From contig PKTK01000001.1 in assembly GCA_002869165.1 (NCBI GenBank), positions 62,001 to 126,000 of the forward strand: a stretch of 64,000 nt of DNA. Direction: 5' to 3'. This DNA is from Candidatus Parcubacteria bacterium. GTDB taxonomy: Bacteria; Patescibacteria; ABY1; BM507; UBA12075. The translations under genes were made by a program, and so were the position numbers. Numbering within the stretch: position 1 is the stretch's first letter; every line of letters starts with the position of its first letter. The notes under the pieces are model-generated. The model was not told where the DNA came from. It made no database searches and was given only the letters and a program-made list of their open reading frames with translations. Below, in pieces: positions 1 to 8,193 of this stretch.

Positions 1-783
1 GTAATTACTAAATTAACTGAAAAAGGAATTCACGTAATTAAAGAAAAGCCTTTTTCAACTTGTCGTGAAGAAGCCCTTATGATTCATCGGTTAGTTTCTG
101 AAAAAAAACTTTTTCTTGGGGTAACTCTTCAAAGAAGATTCAATCCAATTTTCCAAGCCTTTCATCAGCTCAAAAAAAGGATTGGAAAAATTTATTCGAT
201 TGAAGGTTCTTATGTTATGAACATTGCTCATCTTGATGAGGGTTGGAGAGCATCAAAAGATTTCGCTGGTGGTGGCGTTTTGATTGACATGGGATATCAC
301 TTCGTAGATTTGCTGGTTTGGTATATGGGCCTACCAACAAGTGTAACCGCCCGACTTTCCAGAGGAAATCGTATTGGGCAGAAATATGATGTTGAGGATA
401 CAGTCAATTTACTTTTTGATTACTCGACGGGTAATCATGACGAAAAGGTAGTTGGGAATTTTATTATTTCCAGAGTGTATCCGCAAAAATCCGAAAAACT
501 CACAGTCCTGGGTTCAAAAGGTATTATCGCAATCGAAAGAGGGAAAATCCAAAGACTAGATGCCAATGGAAATGAAATTGAGACTTTGGAAAGGAAAGGT
601 GGATGGCCTTCAGCAGCTATTGACCAACTGGACTATTTTGCTGATATTATCAAAAGTAGACAGTTTGCTGGAGTTTATGATTATCGTGAACATTTCAAAC
701 ACATTGCGATAATTGATGCTGCCTATGAATCTGACAAGAAGTCCATTTCTTGCAACCCGAGTGATTTTTTAATCACAGAATAA
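1..783 (+). CDS. Gfo/Idh/MocA-family NAD(P)-dependent oxidoreductase, 5'-truncated by window edge
   Basis: The reading frame is already open at base 1, so the gene starts outside the window. The first visible residues contain the family motif GIHVIKEKPF, the EKP loop that closes the Rossmann nucleotide domain. The C-terminal substrate domain follows, with the segment GGGVLIDMGYHFVDL, where the family usually carries its substrate or catalytic histidine (here GYH). These enzymes oxidise or reduce sugars and sugar nucleotides. The DegT aminotransferase 20 bp downstream suggests an amino-sugar pathway for surface glycans. The exact substrate cannot be told. Confidence 0.9.
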   Translation, partial: VITKLTEKGIHVIKEKPFSTCREEALMIHRLVSEKKLFLGVTLQRRFNPIFQAFHQLKKRIGKIYSIEGSYVMNIAHLDEGWRASKDFAGGGVLIDMGYHFVDLLVWYMGLPTSVTARLSRGNRIGQKYDVEDTVNLLFDYSTGNHDEKVVGNFIISRVYPQKSEKLTVLGSKGIIAIERGKIQRLDANGNEIETLERKGGWPSAAIDQLDYFADIIKSRQFAGVYDYREHFKHIAIIDAAYESDKKSISCNPSDFLITE

Positions 784-803
784 TTCCGACTAGGAGATAC
801 ATC

Positions 804-2063
804 ATGAAATATAAACTTGCATTATTTGGTGGTCAAAAAACAATTTTGCCAGAAAAGGCAAGATTTAATTGGCCAGTTATTACTGACGAGGTTGAGGCTG
901 TGGTTATGAAACAGCTTCATGAAAGTGTTTCAATCTATAATCGTTCTGGGATATTTGAAGAATTTGAAAACAATTTCGCCGATTACCATGGCAGAAAAAA
1001 GGGATTGCTTTTCAATTCGGGAACCAGCGCGATTTATTCAATGTTCGAGGGTATTGGGCTCGGACCAGGTGATGAGGTTATTTGTCCTACATATACTTTA
1101 TTTGCAACAGTCAGTCCTATGATGATGACTGGTGCGAGGCCAGTATTTTGTGATTGTCGGGAAGATGGAAATATCAATCCTGACGAAATAGTTAAAAAAA
1201 TTACAGCGAAAACAAAAGCTGTGATTGTCACTCATATGTGGGGCATTCCTTGCCAAATGGATGTCATTAGTGAAATATGTTCACAGCATAAGCTTGCCTT
1301 GCTTGAGGACTGTTCGCATGCGCATGGTGCATCATATCAGGGCAGGAAAGTTGGTACATTCGGTAGTGCTGCCGCGTGGAGTTTGCAAGGTCAAAAAATA
1401 ATCTCTGGTGGTGAAGGCGGTATTATGTTAACTGATACAGACAGCATATATAATCGTGCTTTGCTTCTTGGTCATTACAACAAGAGATGTAAACAGGAGA
1501 TTCCGGAGAGTTTTCAGCTCTCTGGTTTTTCTCAGACTGGTTTTGGACAGAAGTTCAGAGCGCACCCTTTGGCTATTGCTATGGCAAATCAACAATTTTC
1601 ACATCTTGATGAATGGGTTTGCCAGAAGTCACAATTTGCTAAACAGTATATTGCGGAACTTGGGAGTTGCAGATTTTTAACAATGCCACAATTTCATGAT
1701 TCTCAGCCGAGTTGGTATGCCTTTGTTATGCAGTATAATGAGGCCAGCGCAAATGGAGTAAAAATCGAAAAGTTTGTCGAGGCTTTGCAAGCTGAGGGTT
1801 TAAGTGAAGTGGATATGCCAGGTTCGACTTGTCCTATCCATAATCTTCCGCTTTTCGTAGCTCCTGAGCAGGTATTTCCAAGGTTGTACGAGAATAAGCA
1901 GACCAACATCTCTGACTTCCCGATTGCTGAAAAATTTTATAATTTGGCAATCAAGATACCTGTCTGGGCATTTCCGCAAGACGCCGAAGTGGTAGTTGCA
2001 TATATCAAGGGTTTTCAAAAAGTGATAAGCGTTGTTGAAAATGAACCAAAGACGCTTACTTAA
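804..2063 (+). CDS. DegT/DnrJ/EryC1/StrS-family PLP aminotransferase
   Basis: This 419-residue protein has full family length. The segment LLEDCSHAHGA (about residues 167-177) matches the aspartate/histidine loop that contacts PLP. Lys198 in LQGQKIISGGEGG is the expected Schiff-base lysine. NSGTSAI near residue 71 is the phosphate-binding loop. The start follows an AGGAG Shine-Dalgarno site about 8 bp upstream. Such enzymes aminate keto-sugars, usually nucleotide-linked, for O-antigen-like or S-layer glycans. It sits 20 bp after the Gfo/Idh/MocA dehydrogenase and is probably in the same operon. The sugar is unknown. Confidence 0.92.
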   Translation: MKYKLALFGGQKTILPEKARFNWPVITDEVEAVVMKQLHESVSIYNRSGIFEEFENNFADYHGRKKGLLFNSGTSAIYSMFEGIGLGPGDEVICPTYTLFATVSPMMMTGARPVFCDCREDGNINPDEIVKKITAKTKAVIVTHMWGIPCQMDVISEICSQHKLALLEDCSHAHGASYQGRKVGTFGSAAAWSLQGQKIISGGEGGIMLTDTDSIYNRALLLGHYNKRCKQEIPESFQLSGFSQTGFGQKFRAHPLAIAMANQQFSHLDEWVCQKSQFAKQYIAELGSCRFLTMPQFHDSQPSWYAFVMQYNEASANGVKIEKFVEALQAEGLSEVDMPGSTCPIHNLPLFVAPEQVFPRLYENKQTNISDFPIAEKFYNLAIKIPVWAFPQDAEVVVAYIKGFQKVISVVENEPKTLT

Positions 2064-2131
2064 TCAGGGCATAGGTTTACTTCTCCGAAAAATGATGATA
2101 TATTGAGTCCAAGATAAATAAGGAGATAAAT

Positions 2132-2593
2132 ATGCCAAATAAAATAAAACCTGGCTTAGTCGAAGAGCTAAATAGAAAGCTGAAGGAAGATGGAATCCAA
2201 AAGGTAGTTGTGGGTGGTATTGTTTTTTCGGGAGAAAAAGAAGTGCTCTTGCTTGAAAGATTGCCAAACGAATTCAAAGATAGTCTAGTTGAACTTCCCA
2301 GTGGCACTATTGAGACAGGGGAATCAATTGAAGATGCTTTGCATCGAGAGGTAAAAGAGGAAACTGGACTTGAAGTGTTGGATATTATTAAGTATGTCGG
2401 CTATTTTGACTACTTATCTTCGTCAGGGAAAAAAGTAAGACAGTTGAATTTTGTAATAAGTGTTAATTCTGACGATGTTAAAGTTAACCCCACTGAGCAT
2501 GTGCGCTTTTTACGTGTTAATCCCAACAACCAAGAATTTCAATTACTAAACATTTCTAATGAAACAAAGGAGGTAATACTTAATTGTTTATAA
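2132..2593 (+). CDS. NUDIX hydrolase
   Basis: This is a 153-residue NUDIX protein. The Nudix box begins at GTIETGESIED and continues through REVKEETGL, giving the G-x5-E-x7-RE-V-x-EE-x-G-L pattern that binds Mg2+ and the diphosphate. A good AAGGAG ribosome site lies 7 bp before the ATG. The PSGTIE context resembles ADP-ribose and nucleotide-sugar pyrophosphatases, but the substrate is not fixed by the sequence. It is a single transcription unit closed by a strong terminator at about 2614. Confidence 0.9.
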   Translation: MPNKIKPGLVEELNRKLKEDGIQKVVVGGIVFSGEKEVLLLERLPNEFKDSLVELPSGTIETGESIEDALHREVKEETGLEVLDIIKYVGYFDYLSSSGKKVRQLNFVISVNSDDVKVNPTEHVRFLRVNPNNQEFQLLNISNETKEVILNCL

Positions 2594-2613
2594 TTGACGG
2601 AGTTCCGTCGATG

Positions 2614-2647
2614 AACCGCCTATCTGAAAAGATTAGGCGGTTTTTTA
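2614..2647 (+). terminator. Rho-independent terminator after the NUDIX gene
   Basis: The stem AACCGCCTA / TAGGCGGTT is followed by a run of six T. Confidence 0.85.
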
Positions 2648-2689
2648 TATGCAATTTGCCGTTTTTACAGCCCCAAACACACATTTCCA

Positions 2690-2823
2690 GTCCAGAATCA
2701 TCCGTTCAATCTGGTTCCACTCAAAATTAAGCGTGCGTGCATATTAAAAAATCTGCTGATGTCAGCAGATTTTTTGTGTTCGCGAGAGGTGGCAATGGAA
2801 CACTTCTGTGTTATGATAATGAT
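2690..2823 (+). repeat. Intergenic module copy 1 (hairpin terminator plus promoter)
   Basis: This stretch recurs upstream of the next gene (3345-3515) and in part at 4765-4820. Shared landmarks are a TTCCAGTC-like start, a TAGTTCCAA/TGGTTCCAC block, CGTGTGC/GCGTGC, a hairpin at 2746-2775 (arms AAATCTGCTGA / TCAGCAGATTT), then GTGTTCG and CAATGGAACACTT. The hairpin followed by T looks like a terminator. The conserved block after it carries the promoter of the next gene. Confidence 0.7.
2789..2823 (+). promoter_or_regulatory. Leaderless promoter of the GrpB-like gene
   Basis: The -35 box GTGGCA (2789-2794) and -10 box TATGAT (2812-2817) are spaced by 17 bp. The -10 ends only six bases before the ATG at 2824, so the transcript should begin at or next to the start codon. 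No Shine-Dalgarno site is present. Confidence 0.6.
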
Positions 2824-3342
2824 ATGTTAACAAAAAAACAAAAAGAATGGATCAATCTTCTTTCAGATGATGATGAAGTTGAAATTATTCCGTACGATAA
2901 AAGAAGCAAGGAAATATTTAAAAGAGTGAAAGAAGAGATTAAAATCAATATTGGTGATGAAACAAGAGTGGAGGAGCGTGGGTCTACTAGTCTTGGTATT
3001 GCAGGACAAAATGAGATTGATGTCTATGTTCCGATATCGCCTGATATTTTTTATTCAAAAACGCTGGTTCCAGAATTAACCAAGATATACGGTTTGCCTA
3101 AGAGCATTCATAAAACAAGAATACGTTTTCAATTCATTGATGACGGGAAAAAGATTGATATATTTCTAATTGACGAAGAAAGTGCTGAATGGATAAATGG
3201 AGTGAAATTTGAAAACTATTTAAAAACTCATCAAGAGGCCTTGAAAGAGTATAAAAAATTAAAACACGCCTGTAATGGGCTTTCTACAAGAAAGTTTTAT
3301 GAGAAAAAAGTAGCATTTATAAATGATATTTTATCTCGTTAA
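2824..3342 (+). CDS. GrpB-like nucleotidyltransferase-fold protein
   Basis: The protein has 172 residues. RGSTSLGIAGQNEIDV (about residues 43-58) matches the GrpB/nucleotidyltransferase signature G-S-T-S-x5-D-x-D, and KKIDIFLID later supplies another acidic strand. I chose the ATG at 2824 rather than the upstream in-frame ATG at 2737, because the longer version would translate through a terminator hairpin and a promoter. The start is leaderless. Family members are often stand-alone GrpB proteins or domains beside CoaE; the substrate is unknown. It lies alone between two copies of an intergenic repeat. Confidence 0.75.
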   Translation: MLTKKQKEWINLLSDDDEVEIIPYDKRSKEIFKRVKEEIKINIGDETRVEERGSTSLGIAGQNEIDVYVPISPDIFYSKTLVPELTKIYGLPKSIHKTRIRFQFIDDGKKIDIFLIDEESAEWINGVKFENYLKTHQEALKEYKKLKHACNGLSTRKFYEKKVAFINDILSR

Positions 3343-3344
3343 TA

Positions 3345-3515
3345 AAGTTTTAAATTGCAATTTGTATTTCCAGTCTAATATTATTCTTTCTAAATAGTTC
3401 CAACTAAACATACTATCGTGTGCATATAAAAAAATCTGCTGACATCAGCAGATTTTTTGTGTTCGAGATAGATGACAATGGAACACTTTTGTGATAATAT
3501 TTAGATATAATATAT
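3345..3515 (+). repeat. Intergenic module copy 2 (hairpin terminator plus promoter)
   Basis: This is the second copy of the module seen at 2690-2823. The hairpin is 3428-3458 with the same AAATCTGCTGA / TCAGCAGATTT arms. It is followed by GTGTTCGAGA and CAATGGAACACTTTTGTG, with -35-like ATGACA and -10-like TAATAT 17 bp apart. A third, partial copy at about 4765-4820 keeps the TAGTTCCAAGTAAATATACTA/CGTGTGC part but not the hairpin. Confidence 0.7.
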
Positions 3516-3524
3516 ATTTTATAT

Positions 3525-4730
3525 ATGAAGAATAATTTTGAAATAATTAATCAAGAAGCTGATAGAAGGAGGAAAAAAGCTGAGAATGAAAATAAATTGA
3601 GTATTTCTCACTGGAAGGGGGAATTGCACTCGCACACAAAAACTGACATTAGTAAGCCTGAATTACCAAATGATATTGTTGAACATCGAAAGGGGAGTAA
3701 TTGTGGCAGTATACCACTTGAGGCGCTTTTAAGTTACCATAATCAGGAAATGAAGAATGAATTTATTGCTATTACAGAACATTCTCGTGATGGAAATACA
3801 GAGAAAGCAATAAATGGGATGACTGATTGGTTTATGGGAATGTATTTAAGTAATGTCATCTGGCTTCAGGAAAATTTTTCAAAAAATAAAGAAAGTTTAT
3901 CTGAAGATGATTTAGAAAAAATAAAAAAAACAGCAAATGAAAAAGCTAAAGAAGTTGCGCTGTATGGTGATGAACGAATACAAGTGATATTAAATGATAT
4001 AGAAAAAGTCTCTAAATCCACAGATATAAAAGTTTTTAAGGGTGTCGAGGCAAGTTTGATGCCCGATGGAAGTTTGGATACTGAGATGGTTGAAAGAGGA
4101 GAGTTTGATATGGTGAACTGTTCGATACATCCAGATATTGATAAAGAAAAATTTCAGCCGATCATTAGTAGTTCTGAAAAATACTCAGATCTAATTTTAA
4201 AAGGAACAGAGAATGAAAAAGTGAATATTTTGTCTCATATTGGAAGTGGTCTTAGCAAGGGAGTGGCTGAAAATTTAAGATGGGGAGAATTTGCGGAAAA
4301 AGCCATAAAAAACAAAGTCGCAATTGAGATTAATTTAAAGAAATTGATAACATTTATTTATGAAGAGGTATTAGATTATGAAAAATATCCCAAGGACAGC
4401 ATAGAGTATAGAGAAGTGTTACAGTCTAAGCTAAGAGAATTAATACCTATACTGAGCTCAGAAAATATACGAAATCAGTTAAAGCCATATTTTTCACAAG
4501 GCTTGAAAATCGCCATTAACACCGATGAGCATAAAAATAAATTTATTGATTCAACTACCGATAAGAAAGGCACAGAATACAGTTTTAAACCAAGAGATTT
4601 GAGATTTTGGAGATCAATGAAAATAGTTGAAGAATATTTTAATAAAATATTTTCTGAGTTGGGAGTCAAAAAAGAAAATATTATAAATACATTTACAAAA
4701 GAAGAACTAGAGGAGTTTTTTAAGAAATAG
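3525..4730 (+). CDS. PHP-domain metal-dependent phosphoesterase-like protein
   Basis: The protein has 401 residues. Polymerase-and-histidinol-phosphatase motifs appear in order: GELHSHTK (HxH metal pair, near residue 34), AITEHSRD, KGVEASLMPDGSLD (metal-binding Glu), ILSHIG and INTDEH (final Asp/His pair). These residues build a three-metal site that hydrolyses phosphoesters. The long charged helical insert between about residues 110 and 165 is not typical and may set specificity. TATAAT boxes lie just upstream. It is a single gene between copies of the intergenic module. Confidence 0.8.
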   Translation: MKNNFEIINQEADRRRKKAENENKLSISHWKGELHSHTKTDISKPELPNDIVEHRKGSNCGSIPLEALLSYHNQEMKNEFIAITEHSRDGNTEKAINGMTDWFMGMYLSNVIWLQENFSKNKESLSEDDLEKIKKTANEKAKEVALYGDERIQVILNDIEKVSKSTDIKVFKGVEASLMPDGSLDTEMVERGEFDMVNCSIHPDIDKEKFQPIISSSEKYSDLILKGTENEKVNILSHIGSGLSKGVAENLRWGEFAEKAIKNKVAIEINLKKLITFIYEEVLDYEKYPKDSIEYREVLQSKLRELIPILSSENIRNQLKPYFSQGLKIAINTDEHKNKFIDSTTDKKGTEYSFKPRDLRFWRSMKIVEEYFNKIFSELGVKKENIINTFTKEELEEFFKK

Positions 4731-4900
4731 TATTTGAAATATTTTGAATATTATACTTCCATAGCGGTATAAATTTCTCTAAATAGTTCCAAGTAAATAT
4801 ACTATCGTGTGCGGGTGAAAAACGATTTAATATTAGGTAAGTTTTTTATTGGAGGAGAATGTGAATAGTATTATTTCAAAAAATTTGATATAATATAAGT
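4731..4900 (+). other. Intergenic stretch with partial module copy 3 and a TATAAT box
   Basis: This holds the third, hairpin-less copy of the intergenic module (about 4765-4820). A clear -10 box TATAAT sits at 4889-4894, six bases before an ATG at 4901. Nothing else was recognised. Confidence 0.5.
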
Positions 4901-5053
4901 ATGGTAATAGACATAGAATTAACAGTAAATCGTTTTGGATTTGGTAAAATTAATGAGAATAAATTTCAGTTTTTTTTTCTTCGCTTTTCCAAATGGCAAG
5001 TCCCAGGCAAACATTCCATTTCATTTGAAATAAATTGGCGGGATAAAAAATAA
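4901..5053 (+). CDS. Hypothetical 50-residue protein, leaderless
   Basis: A short ORF starts seven bases after a consensus TATAAT box, a typical leaderless arrangement. The product is basic and aromatic with a plausible beta-rich pattern, including the stretch WQVPGKHSISFEINW near the end. It has no signal peptide or membrane segment. I do not recognise a family. The promoter position and normal amino-acid mix argue for a real gene, but length alone does not prove it. Confidence 0.4.
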   Translation: MVIDIELTVNRFGFGKINENKFQFFFLRFSKWQVPGKHSISFEINWRDKK

Positions 5054-5371
5054 TATAACCAAGTTTATCTTACATGGTGGCGAGAAAGACACTCTCAATA
5101 AATAAAATGAAGCATTTTTATATAGGAATTCGAATAGCTTAACCTGATAGAATATTTAAGACAAAAAAAATTGAATTGAATTTTTGTGCGATTTATAAAA
5201 CCAGTTAGTCAAGAAAGATCATAGAAAATTTATTTAAAAATAATAAATTACAAATATTATTTAGAATTTGGCGGATTAGTTGCTTTTAAAATTTTTTGTT
5301 TTGTAAATATTAAAAAAAATGTTATAATATAAATATAATAAATTTTATAAATTTTAATATTTAAAAAAAAT
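5054..5371 (+). promoter_or_regulatory. Intergenic stretch with promoter of the Cache-HAMP gene
   Basis: This AT-rich region has no convincing ORF. A TATAAT box at 5323-5328 with a TTGTAA-like -35 (5301-5306, 16 bp spacing) is the probable promoter. It gives a leader of about 40 nt before the ATG at 5372. Confidence 0.5.
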
Positions 5372-6343
5372 ATGAGAATGAGAATTACAATTTTAGCAAA
5401 ATTAATCTTTCTTCTTTTGCTTTTAACAATTCTACCTTTATCTATTCTTGGCTATGTGGCGATAAACGATGCTAAGAATTTGGGGTTGGAGGCAGCAAAT
5501 GATGCTAAGGTTATGGGCGACCGAGTAGTTGAAGACAGTGTTCAGTCTTTAAACAATCTCGGAGAAATTATAATTGAAAATCAAGCAATTTTAACCAAGA
5601 AATTACTTGATCAGTACATTGAAAACAATCCAGATGTCACATTGGATGACTTGGTAGCCAGTGAAGAGTTTCAATCATTGGGTATACAGCCTGTAGGCGA
5701 AAAAGGCTATACCGTGGTTGTACAAGTTGATAACCAAAGAATGTTAGCCCATCCCAACGAAGCTTTGCTTGGGAAGGTTATGCTTGATTCTTTAAGAGGT
5801 AATACAAAAATGGATGATTGGTGGAGGGTGGTTGAAACGACTTACAACAACCCCCTAAAAGATAGTTTTGGATATTATAAGTGGCCGGAAGCAGACGATA
5901 CTTATAGCGAAAAATATCAATATTTAACAGTTTTAGATAATAAAGTTGAAGATAAATATATTTCTGTATCTGCTACTACTTATGTTAGTGAGTTTACTGA
6001 ACCAGTAGAGCAAACAAAGATTAAAATAAAAGATTCTCTTGATAATACCTTAGCATCAATCCAAAGTGCAACTAATGGATTAAGTACTCAAAACACAATT
6101 CTTTTTATTACTTTAATTTCTGTTTTTGTTGTTATTATCGTTAGTATAATTTTTGCACGTAGTTTAACAAAACCACTAAAAGAGTTAACCAAAGTTGGAA
6201 ATAAGTTATCAGAAGGAGATTTAAGCGTTAAAGTTCCAGAGATTAAAACCAATGATGAAATAAAAGATCTATCAGAAAGCTTTAAGAGTGCTTTAGCAGC
6301 TATTTCATTTTTGATTGGTGAATCAAAAAATAAGAATAAATAA
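5372..6343 (+). CDS. Membrane sensor: Cache-like extracytoplasmic domain plus HAMP, no output domain
   Basis: The protein has 323 residues: a transmembrane helix at about 8-30, an external domain at about 31-240, a second helix at about 242-260, and a HAMP linker from 261 to about 315 (SLTKPLKELTKVGNKLSEGD). The external part has the Cache-type signature GYTVVVQVDNQ ... AHPNEALLGK, as in chemoreceptors and sensor kinases. The chain ends eight residues after the HAMP, with no kinase, methyl-accepting or cyclase module. It may signal through another protein; the small gene 19 bp downstream is an obvious candidate partner. Confidence 0.8.
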   Translation: MRMRITILAKLIFLLLLLTILPLSILGYVAINDAKNLGLEAANDAKVMGDRVVEDSVQSLNNLGEIIIENQAILTKKLLDQYIENNPDVTLDDLVASEEFQSLGIQPVGEKGYTVVVQVDNQRMLAHPNEALLGKVMLDSLRGNTKMDDWWRVVETTYNNPLKDSFGYYKWPEADDTYSEKYQYLTVLDNKVEDKYISVSATTYVSEFTEPVEQTKIKIKDSLDNTLASIQSATNGLSTQNTILFITLISVFVVIIVSIIFARSLTKPLKELTKVGNKLSEGDLSVKVPEIKTNDEIKDLSESFKSALAAISFLIGESKNKNK

Positions 6344-6361
6344 TTAGATAATATAAAATAT

Positions 6362-6529
6362 ATGGGACAAGCATTAAATAATTATTTTCTTAAAGCAAAG
6401 GAAAAGGGTGGTTTGCAAGCACAAGTTAAGTTAGCCATGATTACAAAGATGAGTAGTGATGACGCAATACAAGCCCCTGATTCTGAAGAAAATATCAAGC
6501 TTTTTGAAGATGCTATAAAAAAAATCTAG
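6362..6529 (+). CDS. Small acidic/helical protein, possible partner of the Cache-HAMP sensor
   Basis: This 55-residue ORF starts 19 bp after the sensor gene and ends before a strong terminator, so the two form a two-gene unit. The sequence is helical and charged, with QVKLAMITKMSSDDA and SEENIKLFEDAIKKI segments, and has no membrane span. I do not know the family. The tight linkage to an output-less HAMP protein suggests it may be the missing cytoplasmic half, which is inference. Confidence 0.55.
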   Translation: MGQALNNYFLKAKEKGGLQAQVKLAMITKMSSDDAIQAPDSEENIKLFEDAIKKI

Positions 6530-6568
6530 ACCTTTTGTTTTCTTAGTGATAAGGATATTTAGTATATT

Positions 6569-6604
6569 AAAAATATCAACTAATTATGGTTGATATTTTT
6601 TTTA
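6569..6604 (+). terminator. Terminator of the Cache-HAMP operon
   Basis: The stem AAATATCAAC / GTTGATATTT is followed by T8. Confidence 0.8.
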
Positions 6605-7005
6605 TAAAAAATAGGGTTAGGAGCTGATAATTTATAAAGATTACATCTATCCTTTTTTACTTTATTAGATATTTGTTATAAGTTTGGTTCTAATAATATT
6701 CTCTATTTCGTAGGTATATAAATTTTATTTGATTTACTAAATTCAGTTCTAAGCTTCTCTACGAGCTCTTGCGGAAAAAAAATTACAGCTAAAATAGTTT
6801 TGATTTTGTTATAAATTATTGTAAGTCCAAGTTTTATTGTTATCTAGATTAAAAATTCACAATGGGAAAACCCACAAAAAACTGCTATAATTATAATATA
6901 ATAATAAAACTATATAGAAGAAAAAAGATATTCTAAAGGCAGGGCTAGTAAATATATAAGTGACTGTCTGCGGGATTTTTTGAGTGTAATAAAGGAGGAA
7001 GAATT
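6605..7005 (+). other. Intergenic stretch, about 400 bp
   Basis: This is AT-rich with no convincing protein gene. TATAAT-like sequence around 6888-6902 could start the lipoprotein transcript. A GC-richer patch (GGCAGGGCTAG to TGTCTGCGGG, about 6940-6972) is unexplained. Confidence 0.3.
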
Positions 7006-7053
7006 TTGTTTTTAGCTAGTACAGATGAGGCAATAAACATGTTAAGTAAATAA
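7006..7053 (+). CDS. Possible 15-residue leader ORF with strong Shine-Dalgarno
   Basis: AAAGGAGG at 6991-6998 stands seven bases before a TTG. The frame stays open for 15 codons and stops 17 bp before the lipoprotein ATG. The ribosome site is among the strongest in the window. It could be a leader peptide coupling translation to the lipoprotein, or the tail of a lost gene. Confidence 0.3.
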   Translation: MFLASTDEAINMLSK

Positions 7054-7070
7054 TTATTAATTGAATATAT

Positions 7071-7913
7071 ATGAAAAAAACGTTTTTATTTCTATTTATT
7101 ACTGCTGTTATACCTATGATGGCTGCTTGTTCTGTCTCCGTTATTTTAACTCCAGACGAAGAAATCCAAAAAGCAGTCAAAGAAAATGATCCGAGTATTT
7201 GTGCCAAGATAGAGGATGAAGATCAGGGCAAGACTCAAAAAAGAAGGGATCGTTGTTATGAGGAGATTGCCATAGAATATAATAACCCGATGAACTGTAT
7301 GGAGATCCAAGATCAGGCCAGGCAAGATAATTGTGACAAGGCTATTGCTATTACCAACAAAGAGCCGGATCTATGTGAAGTTATTGATGATGTTTGGAAA
7401 AAGAATGATTGCTTTATGCAGGTTGCCGAGGTAAAAGAAGACCCATTGATTTGCGGGAAGATAGATGATAACAACAGAAACAAGAGTATGTGTTATTCTA
7501 AAGTAGCTGTTGCTAGGAAGAATCAGGAAATTTGCGGAAACATAGATAAAGAGTCTGAAAAATTGGGTTGTATTGCGGATGTAGCAAGTGTAAAAGAAGA
7601 TTTGGAGCTATGCGAAACATTGAAAGAATATGATTCAACGTATTATTCATGTACCTCGGCCATTGCTAGTAAGCAAAATAATCCTGATCTTTGTAATAAT
7701 CTGGCGGTTACCAAATCTAGAAACTATAAGAACGCTTGTTTTGAAGATACAGCTATAATGGCCAAGGATTACAAAACTTGTGAACTTATAGAGGACACTG
7801 ATGACCGTGACTCTTGTTTGAGTAAAATCGGAAGGAACAACAAAATCCCAGAAGCTTGTGAGAAAATAACTGATGAAAAAAGGAAGGAGATCTGTTCGCG
7901 TTTGGCTAAATAG
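7071..7913 (+). CDS. Cys-repeat lipoprotein A
   Basis: This is a 280-residue lipoprotein: MKK, a hydrophobic core, then lipobox MAAC near residue 21. The mature part is about seven tandem repeats of 33-38 residues with the pattern D-x-x-x-C-x-x-I-x-D ... D-x-C-x-x-x-x-A. Each has two cysteines about 16-19 residues apart. The regular helix pairs suggest a solenoid like Sel1 or TPR, with each hairpin closed by a disulfide. It belongs to a family with members at 8194, 14012 and 34617. The function is unknown; display on the cell surface is likely. Confidence 0.8.
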   Translation: MKKTFLFLFITAVIPMMAACSVSVILTPDEEIQKAVKENDPSICAKIEDEDQGKTQKRRDRCYEEIAIEYNNPMNCMEIQDQARQDNCDKAIAITNKEPDLCEVIDDVWKKNDCFMQVAEVKEDPLICGKIDDNNRNKSMCYSKVAVARKNQEICGNIDKESEKLGCIADVASVKEDLELCETLKEYDSTYYSCTSAIASKQNNPDLCNNLAVTKSRNYKNACFEDTAIMAKDYKTCELIEDTDDRDSCLSKIGRNNKIPEACEKITDEKRKEICSRLAK

Positions 7914-8053
7914 TCTTTATAAAAAACTCTTTACTATCTTTGCAGTCTAGAGAGATATGTGAGTTTGTATTAAAAAATATCGAATTTCTTTAGAAAATTG
8001 ATTGACTTATAAGTCTTGCGGGTGTAGAATAGAGGCGTAAATAAAATAAATTT

Positions 8054-8101
8054 ATGTTTAATAAACCTCTAATCCACATCGTTAAAAATACTAAGGACTA
8101 A
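8054..8101 (+). CDS. 15-residue leader peptide, copy 1
   Basis: The product is MFNKPLIHIVKNTKD, and the paralogue at 13924 gives MLNKILIYIVKNPND. Nine bases differ among 48, and three differences are synonymous (Leu, Val, Asn codons). The length and stop are kept, which suggests selection on the peptide. A terminator follows eight bases after the stop. Confidence 0.5.
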   Translation: MFNKPLIHIVKNTKD

Positions 8102-8108
8102 CAAGTGG

Positions 8109-8134
8109 CCGCCTTTTTTTGGGCGGTTTTTTTT
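8109..8134 (+). terminator. Terminator/attenuator of leader unit 1
   Basis: The CCGCC / GGCGG stem has a T7 loop and is followed by T8. It stands 60 bp before the lipoprotein ATG, so read-through could feed the gene. Confidence 0.7.
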
Positions 8135-8193
8135 ATTATTAGGAAAATAGATTTATATATTTATGCTAATAAAAAATTATTAATTGAACATAT

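Larger units (their letters stand above)
8002..8135 (+). repeat. Leader unit copy 1: promoter, 15-codon ORF, terminator
   Basis: A complete mini transcription unit lies just upstream of lipoprotein B: -35 TTGACT (8002-8007), 17 bp, -10 TAGAAT (8025-8030), AGAGGCGTA at the likely transcript start, a 15-codon ORF, then a CCGCC / GGCGG hairpin with T8. A second copy with the same order lies at 13872-14003, upstream of the PAAR lipoprotein. It may be an attenuator or a stand-alone peptide gene. Confidence 0.7.

Noticed and set aside
2737..2823. Longer N-terminus for the GrpB-like gene
   Set aside because: It would translate through a terminator hairpin and a promoter that recur elsewhere as an intergenic module.
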